Shown one piece after another: positions 1 through 7,365 of a stretch of DNA of 15,138 nucleotides. Within the stretch, counting starts at the first letter, position 1, and every line of letters begins with the position of its first letter. The notes under the pieces are model-generated. The model was not told the origin of the DNA. It saw only the letters and a program-made list of their open reading frames with translations, and made no database searches. Both the position numbers and the translations under genes were made by a program. The DNA is from Candidatus Aminicenantota bacterium (GTDB lineage: Bacteria; Acidobacteriota; Aminicenantia; Aminicenantales; JAFGAV01). Location of the stretch: positions 1-15,138 of the forward strand of contig VGJG01000007.1 in NCBI GenBank assembly GCA_016867615.1, read 5' to 3'.

Positions 1-1599
1 AAAAGCGTCCTGAACGCCCTGTGGAGGAAACGGCTGAAGCGCATGACGCGCCGCCGCGACGTCGCCTGGCTGAGCGGCGCCTGTCTCATGACCCGGCGCC
101 GGGCCCTGGAAAGGAGCGGCGGCTTCGATGAGGATTTTTTCCTGTATTTCGAGGACATCGACCTTTGCCGCCGCATCCGGAAGGCGGGCTTCCGGGCGGT
201 TTTTTTCCCCGGGGCGAGAGTGTTCCACGCCGGAGGCGCCTCGGCTTCGGCCGCGCCCCTGCGGAACCGCCTGGAATACCGGCGCAGTCAGCTTCACTAT
301 TACCGGAAACACGCCTCCCGGATCTCCCGATGGCTCCTGAGGGCCGCCCTGAATGTCGGCGCCCGGCTGGACTTGATTTTCCGCGGGGCCGGGTCTGAGA
401 AAAGGGAGTTCGCCCGCGCTCTGCTTCGTCTCCTCAAGTCTCCGGAAAGGACTGTCCCCCGGGGAAGAACCCGCGTTCTGGAGGTCATCGACAAGCCGTT
501 CCTCGGGGGGGGGCAAAAGACCGTGCTCCTCCTGGCCGGGGGCCTGGACAGGAGGGAATTTGATGTCAGCGTCTGTTCGGCGGGGGGCGGTCCCCTGGCC
601 CGGGAGCTTGAGAAGCTGGGCGTACGGCATTTCCCGCTGCCCCTCGACAGAAAGGTGAGCCCGGGAGTCGTCCGGAGACTGCGGAAGCTCATTCTCGAGG
701 AGTCTTTCGACATCGTTCACACCCATGGCGGCGTGGCGGGTCTCTACGGCCGGCTGGCCGCTCGGCGGACGCGCGCCGCGGTCGTCCACACTTTGCACGG
801 GATCCATTACCTTCACTACCGCCGTCCCCTTCTGAGAAAGGCCTTCATCCTCCTGGAACGGCTGATGTCCCGGGCGACCGATGCCGTGGTCTGCGTCTCC
901 CTGTCCGACCGCGACGCCGCCCGGAGGCACAAACTGGCGCCGGACGGGAAGCTCCGCATCATTAAAAACGGAATCGATTTCCGGACCGCGCGCCGCCGGA
1001 AGAAGCCGGGGACGCTCAGGAAGGAATTGCGCCCGGGGAGAACCGGTCCGGTCGTCGGCGCGGTCGCCCGCCTTCACCGGCAGAAGGGACTGGTCCACTT
1101 TCTGCGCGCCGTGCCGGCGATCCTTAAGGCCCATCCCCGGGTCCGGGTGGTCATCGCCGGCGGAGGGCCCTTGAGGGACGGGCTCGAGGAAGAAGCCGCG
1201 CGCCTGGGAGTCCGAAGCGCCGTGCTTTTTCTGGGGGAGAGGCCGGACGCGGCGGACATCCTGGGACTCCTGGACGTCTTCGTCCTTCCCTCGCTCTGGG
1301 AGGGGCTGCCTTACGTGCTGGGCGAGGCGGCTCACGCCGGCCGGCCGATCGTCGCCACGGACATCGAGGGAACCCGGGAGGTCCTCCGGGACGGAGTGAA
1401 CGGCCTCCTCGTTCCCCCCGCCGACCCCGAGGCGCTGGCCCTGGCCGTCAACCTCCTCCTGGGGGACGCCGCGCTCCGCGCGCGCCTGGCGTCCGCCGCG
1501 CGGAAAACCGTGCCGGGGCATTTCGACCTGGGACGGATGCTGAGACTGACCGGGGCGTTGTATCGCGAGCTCAAAACGAATTATAATCTTCATCCATGA
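1..1599 (+). CDS. GT2-GT4 fusion glycosyltransferase (5' end cut by window)
   Basis: The reading frame is open from base 1, so the ATG at 43 is probably internal and the gene starts upstream of the window. Residues are numbered from the first codon. Residues about 20-85 are the end of a GT2 (rhamnosyltransferase-like) domain, with WLSGACLMTRR and the acidic motif FLYFEDIDLCRR, whose Glu-Asp pair is the usual catalytic-base region. The nucleotide-sugar DXD motif would lie outside the window. From about residue 158 a full GT4 domain begins: a Gly-rich N-terminal loop (FLGGGQKT), the DIVHTHGG segment, and the retaining-enzyme EX7E motif at E434-E442. No stop or credible restart separates the two halves, so I read it as a true two-domain fusion adding two sugars in envelope or exopolysaccharide synthesis on the cytoplasmic side. 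Sugar specificity cannot be read. The stop overlaps the next start (ATGA). Confidence 0.85.
   Translation, partial: KSVLNALWRKRLKRMTRRRDVAWLSGACLMTRRRALERSGGFDEDFFLYFEDIDLCRRIRKAGFRAVFFPGARVFHAGGASASAAPLRNRLEYRRSQLHYYRKHASRISRWLLRAALNVGARLDLIFRGAGSEKREFARALLRLLKSPERTVPRGRTRVLEVIDKPFLGGGQKTVLLLAGGLDRREFDVSVCSAGGGPLARELEKLGVRHFPLPLDRKVSPGVVRRLRKLILEESFDIVHTHGGVAGLYGRLAARRTRAAVVHTLHGIHYLHYRRPLLRKAFILLERLMSRATDAVVCVSLSDRDAARRHKLAPDGKLRIIKNGIDFRTARRRKKPGTLRKELRPGRTGPVVGAVARLHRQKGLVHFLRAVPAILKAHPRVRVVIAGGGPLRDGLEEEAARLGVRSAVLFLGERPDAADILGLLDVFVLPSLWEGLPYVLGEAAHAGRPIVATDIEGTREVLRDGVNGLLVPPADPEALALAVNLLLGDAALRARLASAARKTVPGHFDLGRMLRLTGALYRELKTNYNLHP
505..513. repeat. G9 homopolymer tract at the GT2-GT4 domain junction
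   Basis: Nine consecutive G residues encode the Gly-rich nucleotide-binding loop at the start of the GT4 domain. A one-base slip would keep the GT2 domain but destroy the GT4 domain. The frame is intact here. Confidence 0.6.
1558..1587 (+). promoter_or_regulatory. Candidate internal promoter before the second glycosyltransferase
   Basis: A perfect TATAAT lies at 1582-1587, with a weak TTGTAT 18 bases upstream at 1558-1563. The box ends 8 bases before the ATG at 1596, so a transcript started here would have almost no leader. No Shine-Dalgarno is visible before that ATG. The -35 match is poor (3 of 6), and the box lies in the 3' end of the upstream gene, where an AT-rich stretch may be chance. 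Translation may simply be coupled through the ATGA overlap. Confidence 0.35.
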
Positions 1600-2714
1600 G
1601 AGCGCCCAAGAAAGTCGCCCTCGTTCACGACTGGCTGACGGGGCAGAGGGGAGGGGAGAAGGTCCTCGAGGTGCTGGCCGAGCTCTTCCCCGAGGCGCCC
1701 GTCTACACGCTGTTCCACCTGCGCGGCAGCCAGGCGCCCGACATCGAGAACCGGACGATCCATACCAGCGTCCTCCAAAAAATGCCCCTGGCCAGGACGA
1801 AATACCGGTCCTATCTGCCTTTTTATCCCCTGGCCGTTGAGCTCTTCGACCTCCAGGACTACGACCTCGTGATCTCCAGCTCGCACTGCGCGGCCAAGGG
1901 GATCATCCCCCGGCCGGACGCGCTCCACGTGAGCTATATCCATTCCCCGATGCGCTATGCCTGGAACGCGTACCATACGTATTTCTCCGGAGCCCGGCTC
2001 GGGCCCCTGTCCCGGTGGGTTGTGCCGCCCGTCGTCCACTATCTCCGTCTCTGGGACGAATCCTCTTCGTCCCGGACGGACGTCTTCGTGGCCAATTCGA
2101 GGAACGTCGCCCGGCGCATCGCCAAGTATTACCGCCGCCGGGCGGCGGTCATTCCGCCCCCCGTGGACACGGAATTCTTCCGCCCCGGGCCGGAAAAGAC
2201 CGAGGATTACTTCCTCATCGTTTCGGCCCTGGTGCCCTACAAGCGGATCGACAGGGCGGTCGCCTTGTTCAACCGGACGGGGAGGGAGCTGCGTGTCGTC
2301 GGAAGCGGACCGGACCTGAAAAGGCTGAAGAAGGAGGCCCGGCCCAACATCCGCTTCCTCGGCAGCCTCGCTCCGGAGGACCTCCTCCGGACCTACCGCC
2401 GCGCCCGGGCTTTCCTCCAGCCCTGGGAGGAGGATTTCGGCATCGCCGTCCTGGAGGCTCAGGCCTGCGGGGTGCCGGTGGCGGCTTATGGACGGGGGGG
2501 GGCGGCGGAGACCGTCCTCCACGGCCGGACGGGGATCCTCTACGACGAGCCGACCGCCGCCGGGCTGGGGGAAGCTCTTGACAATTTGGAGCGGCTCCCC
2601 TTTAATAAAACAGCCGCTCGAAACAACGCCATGAGGTTTTCCAGGAAGATCTTTAAAAACCGGATGTCCCGGTTCATCAGCCGGGCTTGGGCCGAGAAAG
2701 CGGGTTCGACGTGA
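1596..2714 (+). CDS. GT4-family glycosyltransferase, 372 aa
   Basis: This retaining glycosyltransferase should transfer a nucleotide-activated sugar onto a growing lipid-linked glycan in the cytoplasm. The N-terminal half starts KVALVHDWLTGQRGGEKV, the GT4 opening with the Gly-Gly donor-phosphate loop. A central SYIHSPMRYAW segment is typical of mannosyltransferase-like members. The C-terminal half carries EEDFGIAVLEAQACG, with the EX7E pair at E279 and E287. Length is normal for the family. The ATG overlaps the stop of the fusion gene (ATGA), and the stop overlaps the GTG of the priming transferase gene (GTGA), so the three genes are translationally coupled. Donor and acceptor sugars cannot be read. 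A G9 tract at 2494-2502 lies in the coding sequence just after the EX7E motif. Confidence 0.88.
   Translation: MRAPKKVALVHDWLTGQRGGEKVLEVLAELFPEAPVYTLFHLRGSQAPDIENRTIHTSVLQKMPLARTKYRSYLPFYPLAVELFDLQDYDLVISSSHCAAKGIIPRPDALHVSYIHSPMRYAWNAYHTYFSGARLGPLSRWVVPPVVHYLRLWDESSSSRTDVFVANSRNVARRIAKYYRRRAAVIPPPVDTEFFRPGPEKTEDYFLIVSALVPYKRIDRAVALFNRTGRELRVVGSGPDLKRLKKEARPNIRFLGSLAPEDLLRTYRRARAFLQPWEEDFGIAVLEAQACGVPVAAYGRGGAAETVLHGRTGILYDEPTAAGLGEALDNLERLPFNKTAARNNAMRFSRKIFKNRMSRFISRAWAEKAGST
2494..2502. repeat. G9 homopolymer tract inside the GT4 gene
   Basis: Nine G residues encode part of GRGGAAET in the C-terminal half. Slippage would truncate the protein. It may equally be a by-product of GC-rich codon use. 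Confidence 0.5.
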
Positions 2715-4162
2715 TCACGCAGAAACGCGTCAAGCTGATCGGCCTGTTCCTCCTGAGCGACGCGCTCGGCGTGCTCATCGCTTATTTCTATTCCTACGCT
2801 TTTCGTTTTTTCGCCTATATCATTCCCGTCGACCCGGCCAAGGGCGTCCCGCCCCTGTCCGAGTACATCCTCGTCTTCCCGGTGTTCTTCGGGCTCCATC
2901 TTTTCCTTTTTTACCTCCAGGGCTTCTACCGGTCCCGGCTGAAGAGGACCAAGATCGACGATTTCATCCTCATCACCCTCAATGCCGGGCTGACCATCCT
3001 CCTCGTCCAGGCCGTCCTGAACTACCTGTTCGCCTACAGCACCGGAACCGCGCCGCTGTTCCGCATCACCTTCAAGCTGTCGCACGGCTTCCTGGCGGTC
3101 TATTTCCTGGCGGTCGTTCTCCTCGTCTCCTTCCTGCGCAACCAGGTTTACTACATCCTCAAGCGCCGCTACGCGCGGGGATTGAACCTCCAGAATGTGG
3201 TCATCGTCGGCGCGGGTGAGATGGGCCGGACGGTGGCCCAGAAGATCGTCCAGTACAAGGACCTGGGCTACATCCTCAAAGGGTTCCTGGACAACGACCG
3301 TCCGGCGGGCGAGACCGTGGATATCGACGGCGGCATCCCGGTCCTCGGTCCCGTCGCGTCCCTGGAGAGGGTCCTCGAGGGGGGCGAGGTCCACGAGGTG
3401 TACGTCGCCCTGGACCTGGGCAACTATGCCCAGATCCAGGAGACGCTCAAGGTCGTTCAGAGGTTCACCGTCCGCCTGCGGCTCATCCCCGACCTCTTCC
3501 AGCTCCTGACGCTCAAGTCCAATATCCAGGACCTGGACGGCATTCCGGTCATCTCCATCGACGAAGTCTCCCTGCGCGGCGGGAAGCTGGTCGTCAAGAG
3601 GGTGATCGACCTCGCCGCCTCGTCCGTCCTGCTCGTGCTCCTCTCGCCCCTGTTTCTGGTGGTGGGCCTCCTGGTCAAGCTGACCTCGCGCGGACCGGTG
3701 TTCTACAAACAGGAGCGCGTCGGGCTGGACGGCAAGGCCTTCAAGCTCATCAAGTTCCGGACGATGGTCAGCGGCGCGGAGAAGGACAGCGGCCCGGTCA
3801 TGTGCCGGCCCGGGGACTCGAGGATGACGCGCCCCGGCCGCTTTCTGCGCAAGTTCAGCATCGACGAGCTGCCGCAGCTGGCCAATGTCCTGAGAGGCCA
3901 GATGAGCCTCATCGGTCCCCGTCCGGAGCGGCCGTTCTTCGTCAAGGATTTCCGCGAGAAGATCCCCAAGTACATGCTCCGCCACAAGGTGAAATCCGGC
4001 ATCACCGGCTGGGCCCAGGTCCACGGGCTGAGGCAGGACTCCTCGATCGAGAAGAGGCTGGAGTTCGATTTCTACTATATGCAGAACTGGTCCCTGTCCC
4101 TGGACCTGAAGATCGTCTGGATGACGCTCCGGAAGGGCTTCATCGACCGGAGCGTGAAGTAG
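2711..4162 (+). CDS. Polyprenyl-phosphate sugar-1-phosphate transferase (WbaP/EpsE-like initiating transferase)
   Basis: This membrane enzyme moves a hexose-1-phosphate from a UDP-sugar to undecaprenyl phosphate, the first step of exopolysaccharide or O-antigen unit assembly. Residues 1-150 hold four or five hydrophobic segments. Residues about 162-290 form a nucleotide-binding Rossmann-like domain beginning NVVIVGAGEMGRT (CoA-binding-like fold of the family). Residues about 295-480 are the bacterial sugar transferase domain, with a membrane hairpin, FKLIKFRTMV, the catalytic Asp-Glu pair D385-E386 in SIDELPQL, SLIGPRPE and ITGWAQVHG. I chose the GTG at 2711 because it overlaps the upstream stop as GTGA. 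A TTG at 2687 would add eight residues inside the previous gene. The 3' end overlaps convergent pgsA by 23 bases. The symbol is left empty because the sugar (glucose or galactose) cannot be told. Confidence 0.9.
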   Translation: MITQKRVKLIGLFLLSDALGVLIAYFYSYAFRFFAYIIPVDPAKGVPPLSEYILVFPVFFGLHLFLFYLQGFYRSRLKRTKIDDFILITLNAGLTILLVQAVLNYLFAYSTGTAPLFRITFKLSHGFLAVYFLAVVLLVSFLRNQVYYILKRRYARGLNLQNVVIVGAGEMGRTVAQKIVQYKDLGYILKGFLDNDRPAGETVDIDGGIPVLGPVASLERVLEGGEVHEVYVALDLGNYAQIQETLKVVQRFTVRLRLIPDLFQLLTLKSNIQDLDGIPVISIDEVSLRGGKLVVKRVIDLAASSVLLVLLSPLFLVVGLLVKLTSRGPVFYKQERVGLDGKAFKLIKFRTMVSGAEKDSGPVMCRPGDSRMTRPGRFLRKFSIDELPQLANVLRGQMSLIGPRPERPFFVKDFREKIPKYMLRHKVKSGITGWAQVHGLRQDSSIEKRLEFDFYYMQNWSLSLDLKIVWMTLRKGFIDRSVK

Positions 4163-4769
4163 GCTTCCCCCCCCCTCCCCGGCGGCTTCGGGCGAGTCCC
4201 AGGACGAACCCCGTCCGGAAATAATGACCGGCCGAGACGAGCGTGGCCGCCAGGGTCAAGAGGAAGGCGGCGGACAGGAGGCCGGCCGGCCTCAGCCCCA
4301 GGGCGTTGCACAGCAGGACGAGGAAGAGACAAACCATCTGGCAGATGGTGCTGATCTTCCCCCACAGCGACGGGGGAAAGCTTTTAACGGCCGCCGCCCG
4401 GTAGAGGACCCAGGCGCCGATGACGATGGCCAGGTCGCGGCCGATGACGACCGCGGTCAAGGCCGCGGGGACGGCGTTGGGCCGAGAGACGGCCGGGAAG
4501 GAGCAGACGACGAAGGCCGCGGTCATCAACAGCTTGTCGGCCGCCGGGTCGAGGAAAAGCCCCAGCTTTGTCTTTTGTCTTAGCAGGCGGGCGGCCAGGC
4601 CGTCGAGAAAATCCGTGAGGGCCGCCGCCGAGAACACGAGGAAGGCCGCCAGGGGCCGGCGTGCGACCGCGGACCAGACGAAGACGGGAACGAGAGCGAT
4701 GCGCCCCAGGCTCAGGATATTGGGCACGTTGAGCGGCCCGGAGGGGGGGGCGGCCGGGGGAGAGGTCAT
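4140..4769 (-). CDS. pgsA: CDP-diacylglycerol-glycerol-3-phosphate 3-phosphatidyltransferase
   Basis: The enzyme joins CDP-diacylglycerol and glycerol-3-phosphate to make phosphatidylglycerophosphate, the committed step to phosphatidylglycerol and cardiolipin, in the inner membrane. The full CDP-alcohol phosphotransferase signature is present and correctly spaced: D53, D56-G57, A60-R61, G70, D74 and D78, between hydrophobic helices. NVPNILSLGRI near the start is the usual PgsA N-terminal segment. At 209 residues it is slightly longer than most, because of a Pro/Ala-rich start and a basic Gly-rich tail. The gene starts 11 bases after the TPR/SLH lipoprotein stop and is probably the last gene of that operon. 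Its tail overlaps the convergent transferase gene and contains a G9 run on the coding strand (4167-4175). Another CDP-alcohol transferase is possible but less likely. Confidence 0.88.
   Translation of the reverse strand: MTSPPAAPPSGPLNVPNILSLGRIALVPVFVWSAVARRPLAAFLVFSAAALTDFLDGLAARLLRQKTKLGLFLDPAADKLLMTAAFVVCSFPAVSRPNAVPAALTAVVIGRDLAIVIGAWVLYRAAAVKSFPPSLWGKISTICQMVCLFLVLLCNALGLRPAGLLSAAFLLTLAATLVSAGHYFRTGFVLGLARSRRGGGGKPTSRSGR
4167..4175. repeat. C9 tract (G9 on the pgsA coding strand)
   Basis: The run encodes the Gly-rich C-terminal tail of PgsA, five bases beyond the stop of the convergent transferase gene. Slippage would change only the last dozen or so residues. Confidence 0.45.
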
Positions 4770-4780
4770 GTCCGGCGCCG

Positions 4781-6106
4781 CTATCTCACCAGGGCGACGA
4801 TGAGGTCGATGATGCGGACGGCCTCGCGTCCCGGGACGGGCTGGTCGGGGCGAAACGATTTGTCCGGCCCGAGCTCCATGAGCTGCAGGGACACGACCTC
4901 GGTGATGACCTGGAAATACAGGTTGTCGGTCGAGATGTCGGAGATGCGGATGATCTCGGGGGGGAATTGGCGGATGAAGGGCCTTCCGCCCCCGCGGCCG
5001 AGATAATTCACCAGGTTCATGACCGTCTTGGCCATCTCGGCTCGGGACAGGACGCGTTTGGGCTCGAAGGTGTGGTTGGGATAGACCTCCATCAGCCCCA
5101 GGGCGGCGACTCTGATGATGAACCGGGAGGCCCAGGACGTGGCGATGTCGATGATGACCGGCGTCCGGGCTTCGATGTCTTGCAGATGATCCTTGAGTTT
5201 GACTCCGATCAGAGCGGCCGTGTCCTCCCGCGTCACGGCGGCCGAGGCGGGGATCAGTTCGTACTGGCTCGGGAGCTCGAAGATGCCCAGCCTGTTCTTC
5301 AGCTTCTCCGCCTGAGCCAGCGCCTCCTTGTTCCTGGGGTCGAGGTCCAGGATCTTCTCATAGGCCTCCAGGCTCCGGGAAAGCTGACCGGCCTGGAGCA
5401 GGGACTCGGCGTACTCCCTTAGGATCTCCCTGTTCTTCGGGTCCAGGGAGGCCGCGGCGCTCAAGTGCACCAGGGCGTTGTTCGCCTGTCCCTGCCTCAT
5501 GTACAGCCGGCCGAGGCTCAGGTGCGCTTCCAGGGACTTGGGGGAGAAATGAAGCGCCTTGTTGAACGCTTCCATGCTCTTTTCCATCTGTCCCTGTTCG
5601 AACGCGGCGACCCCCTCGCGGAGCAGCGTCCGCGTCTGGAGCTCGCGGATGGCCTCGCTCTGCTCGACGGCCCAGGCGTTTTCCGGGTTGCGCTTCAGGA
5701 CCTCCAGGTATTCGTTGAAGGCGGCCTCCGCTCGGTCCGTCTTCTGGTAGATCTGGGCCAAGCCGATGCGGCTGATGGTCATCTCCGGGTGTTTTTTCAG
5801 GGATTCAAGGAAAAAAACCTCGGCCGCCTGGTCCTGCTCGCGGAGCAAAGCCACGTGGCCCAGTCCGGCGTCGTAGAAGGGGCTCGAGGGGCCGAGGCGC
5901 AGGAAGAGCTGTTCCGCCCCCTTGGCGTTCCCCTGTCGGATCCGGCTCCAGGCCTCCTCGAGCATAATGCGCTGTTCGAGCGTCAAGGAGGTGAGCGACC
6001 CGGACGGCAGGCCGTCGACATGGAAGGCGGGCAGGGGAGGGCGCATCGAGGCGCAGGCCCAGCCGAGAGCGAGAGCGAGACAGAGGGCGGCGGCCTTTTT
6101 CAGCAT
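4781..6106 (-). CDS. TPR lipoprotein with C-terminal S-layer homology domains
   Basis: The product has 441 residues. A signal peptide (Lys-Lys then a hydrophobic stretch) ends at Cys18 (GWAC), a workable though not ideal lipobox, so it is probably a membrane-anchored lipoprotein facing the periplasm. Residues about 45-270 are TPR-like helical repeats with NPENAWA, SPKSLEAHLSLGRLY, DPKN and DPRNKEAL turns. Residues about 320-366 and 386-441 resemble S-layer homology units (AALGLMEVYPNHTFEPKRVLSRAEMAK; LQLMELGPDKSFRP), which in other proteins bind pyruvylated cell-wall polymer. I infer an envelope scaffold or tether; no enzymatic function is visible. The ATG has a good AAGGAGAA Shine-Dalgarno and overlaps the hflX stop by seven bases (ATGCTGA). 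pgsA follows 11 bases later. Confidence 0.8.
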   Translation of the reverse strand: MLKKAAALCLALALGWACASMRPPLPAFHVDGLPSGSLTSLTLEQRIMLEEAWSRIRQGNAKGAEQLFLRLGPSSPFYDAGLGHVALLREQDQAAEVFFLESLKKHPEMTISRIGLAQIYQKTDRAEAAFNEYLEVLKRNPENAWAVEQSEAIRELQTRTLLREGVAAFEQGQMEKSMEAFNKALHFSPKSLEAHLSLGRLYMRQGQANNALVHLSAAASLDPKNREILREYAESLLQAGQLSRSLEAYEKILDLDPRNKEALAQAEKLKNRLGIFELPSQYELIPASAAVTREDTAALIGVKLKDHLQDIEARTPVIIDIATSWASRFIIRVAALGLMEVYPNHTFEPKRVLSRAEMAKTVMNLVNYLGRGGGRPFIRQFPPEIIRISDISTDNLYFQVITEVVSLQLMELGPDKSFRPDQPVPGREAVRIIDLIVALVR

Positions 6107-7365
6107 GGCTGTTCTCCTTCGACGAGGTCGGGCAGAAGTTCCCTGACGGATTCCGGCCGGGCCATGAGAGTCAGTTCCACGCCGTCCGGACGGTCGGACG
6201 CCTTGAGGACGACTCCGCGCGCGGCAAGCTCGGGCAGCAGGCCCCGTCGCTCTTCGGAAAGCCTCAGCCGGTAGAGACGGCGGTCTTGGAAGAGCAAGCT
6301 CCTGAGGAGGCTTTTCAGGTCCGGGACACCCCGGCCGGTCTTGGCCGAGAGGAAGACCCGTCCGGCGGACGGCAGGTTTCCCCGGGGGGGCGCGATCTCT
6401 TCGCCCCCGGGCAGGAGGTCGACCTTGTTGTAAACGCGGACGAGGGGGATGTCCCCGGCGCCGATCTCGGCCAAAATGCGCTCCACGGCTTCGGCCTGCT
6501 CCTCGTGCCGGGAGGAGGAGAGGTCGATGACATGGCAGATGCAGTTCGATTCGCGCAGTTCCTCCAGGGTGGCCCGGAAGGAGGTGATGAGCTCGACGGG
6601 CAATCGGCGTATGAAGCCCACCGTGTCGCTCAGGAGGAAATGCATTCCGTCGGGGAAGGAGACGCGCCGCATGACGGGGTCGAGAGTGGCGAACATCATG
6701 GGCGAGGTGAAGACGCGCTCCCGGGTGAGCGCATTGAACAGGGTGGATTTCCCGGCGCTGGTGTAGCCCACGAGCGACACGAGGGGCGCGGGGGAGCGCT
6801 TGCGGCTCGTCCTCTGCCCGGAACGCCTCAGGCCGAGGCTTTCGATCTGCCGCTTGACCTTGGTGATGCGGTCTTGGATGCGGCGGCGGTCTTCCTCGAG
6901 CTTCTGCTCTCCGGGGCCTCGGGTCCGGATGCCGGCGCCCGGCTGGGAGAAGGACTTGCCCCGGCCGGCCAGTCGCGGCAGCCGGTACATGAGACGGGCC
7001 AGCTCCACCTGGAGCTTGCCCTCGCGGGAGGAGGCCCGACGGGCGAAGATGTCGAGGATGATCTGGGTCCGGTCGACGACCCGGGCGGGCAGGGCGTCCT
7101 CCAGGCTGCGCTGCTGGACGGGCGTGAGGTCGTGGTCGAAGAGGATCAGGTCGGCCCGAAGATCGACGGCCATGGTCTCCAGCTCCCGCACCTTGCCCCG
7201 GCCGATGAACGTCCTGGGACTGGGACGGGGGCGGGACTGGCGGACGCGGCGTACGACGACCGCCCCCCAGGCTCCCGCCAGGCCGGCCAGCTCGTCGAGG
7301 GAATCTTCGGCGCCGGTCCTTTCCTCGGCTGTCAGGGAGAGGTTGACGAGGATGGCGCGCATCAT
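6100..7365 (-). CDS. hflX: GTPase HflX
   Basis: HflX binds the 50S subunit and splits stalled or hibernating ribosomes in a GTP-dependent manner. The N-terminal domain carries the diagnostic FIGRGKVREL, and a coiled linker contains PGAGIRTRGPGEQKLE. The G domain shows G1 GYTSAGKST at 200-208 (most HflX have Asn where this has Ser), G3 DTVGF from 247, G4 NKVD at 313-316 and G5 SAK at 340-342. Length (421 aa) is normal. The start is ATGATG, immediately after the miaA TAG stop. I take the first ATG. The 3' end overlaps the TPR/SLH lipoprotein start by seven bases. The miaA-hflX order is common in bacteria; the hfq gene often found between them is absent. Confidence 0.95.
   Translation of the reverse strand: MMRAILVNLSLTAEERTGAEDSLDELAGLAGAWGAVVVRRVRQSRPRPSPRTFIGRGKVRELETMAVDLRADLILFDHDLTPVQQRSLEDALPARVVDRTQIILDIFARRASSREGKLQVELARLMYRLPRLAGRGKSFSQPGAGIRTRGPGEQKLEEDRRRIQDRITKVKRQIESLGLRRSGQRTSRKRSPAPLVSLVGYTSAGKSTLFNALTRERVFTSPMMFATLDPVMRRVSFPDGMHFLLSDTVGFIRRLPVELITSFRATLEELRESNCICHVIDLSSSRHEEQAEAVERILAEIGAGDIPLVRVYNKVDLLPGGEEIAPPRGNLPSAGRVFLSAKTGRGVPDLKSLLRSLLFQDRRLYRLRLSEERRGLLPELAARGVVLKASDRPDGVELTLMARPESVRELLPDLVEGEQPC

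Noticed and set aside
2687..2710. TTG start for the priming transferase
   Set aside because: The GTG at 2711 overlaps the upstream stop as GTGA, matching the coupling seen elsewhere in the operon. The TTG would add only eight residues inside the previous gene.
2540..4024. 494-codon minus-strand frame opposite the priming transferase gene
   Set aside because: Its translation is acidic low-complexity sequence with no motif, while the plus strand encodes a full sugar-transferase domain.
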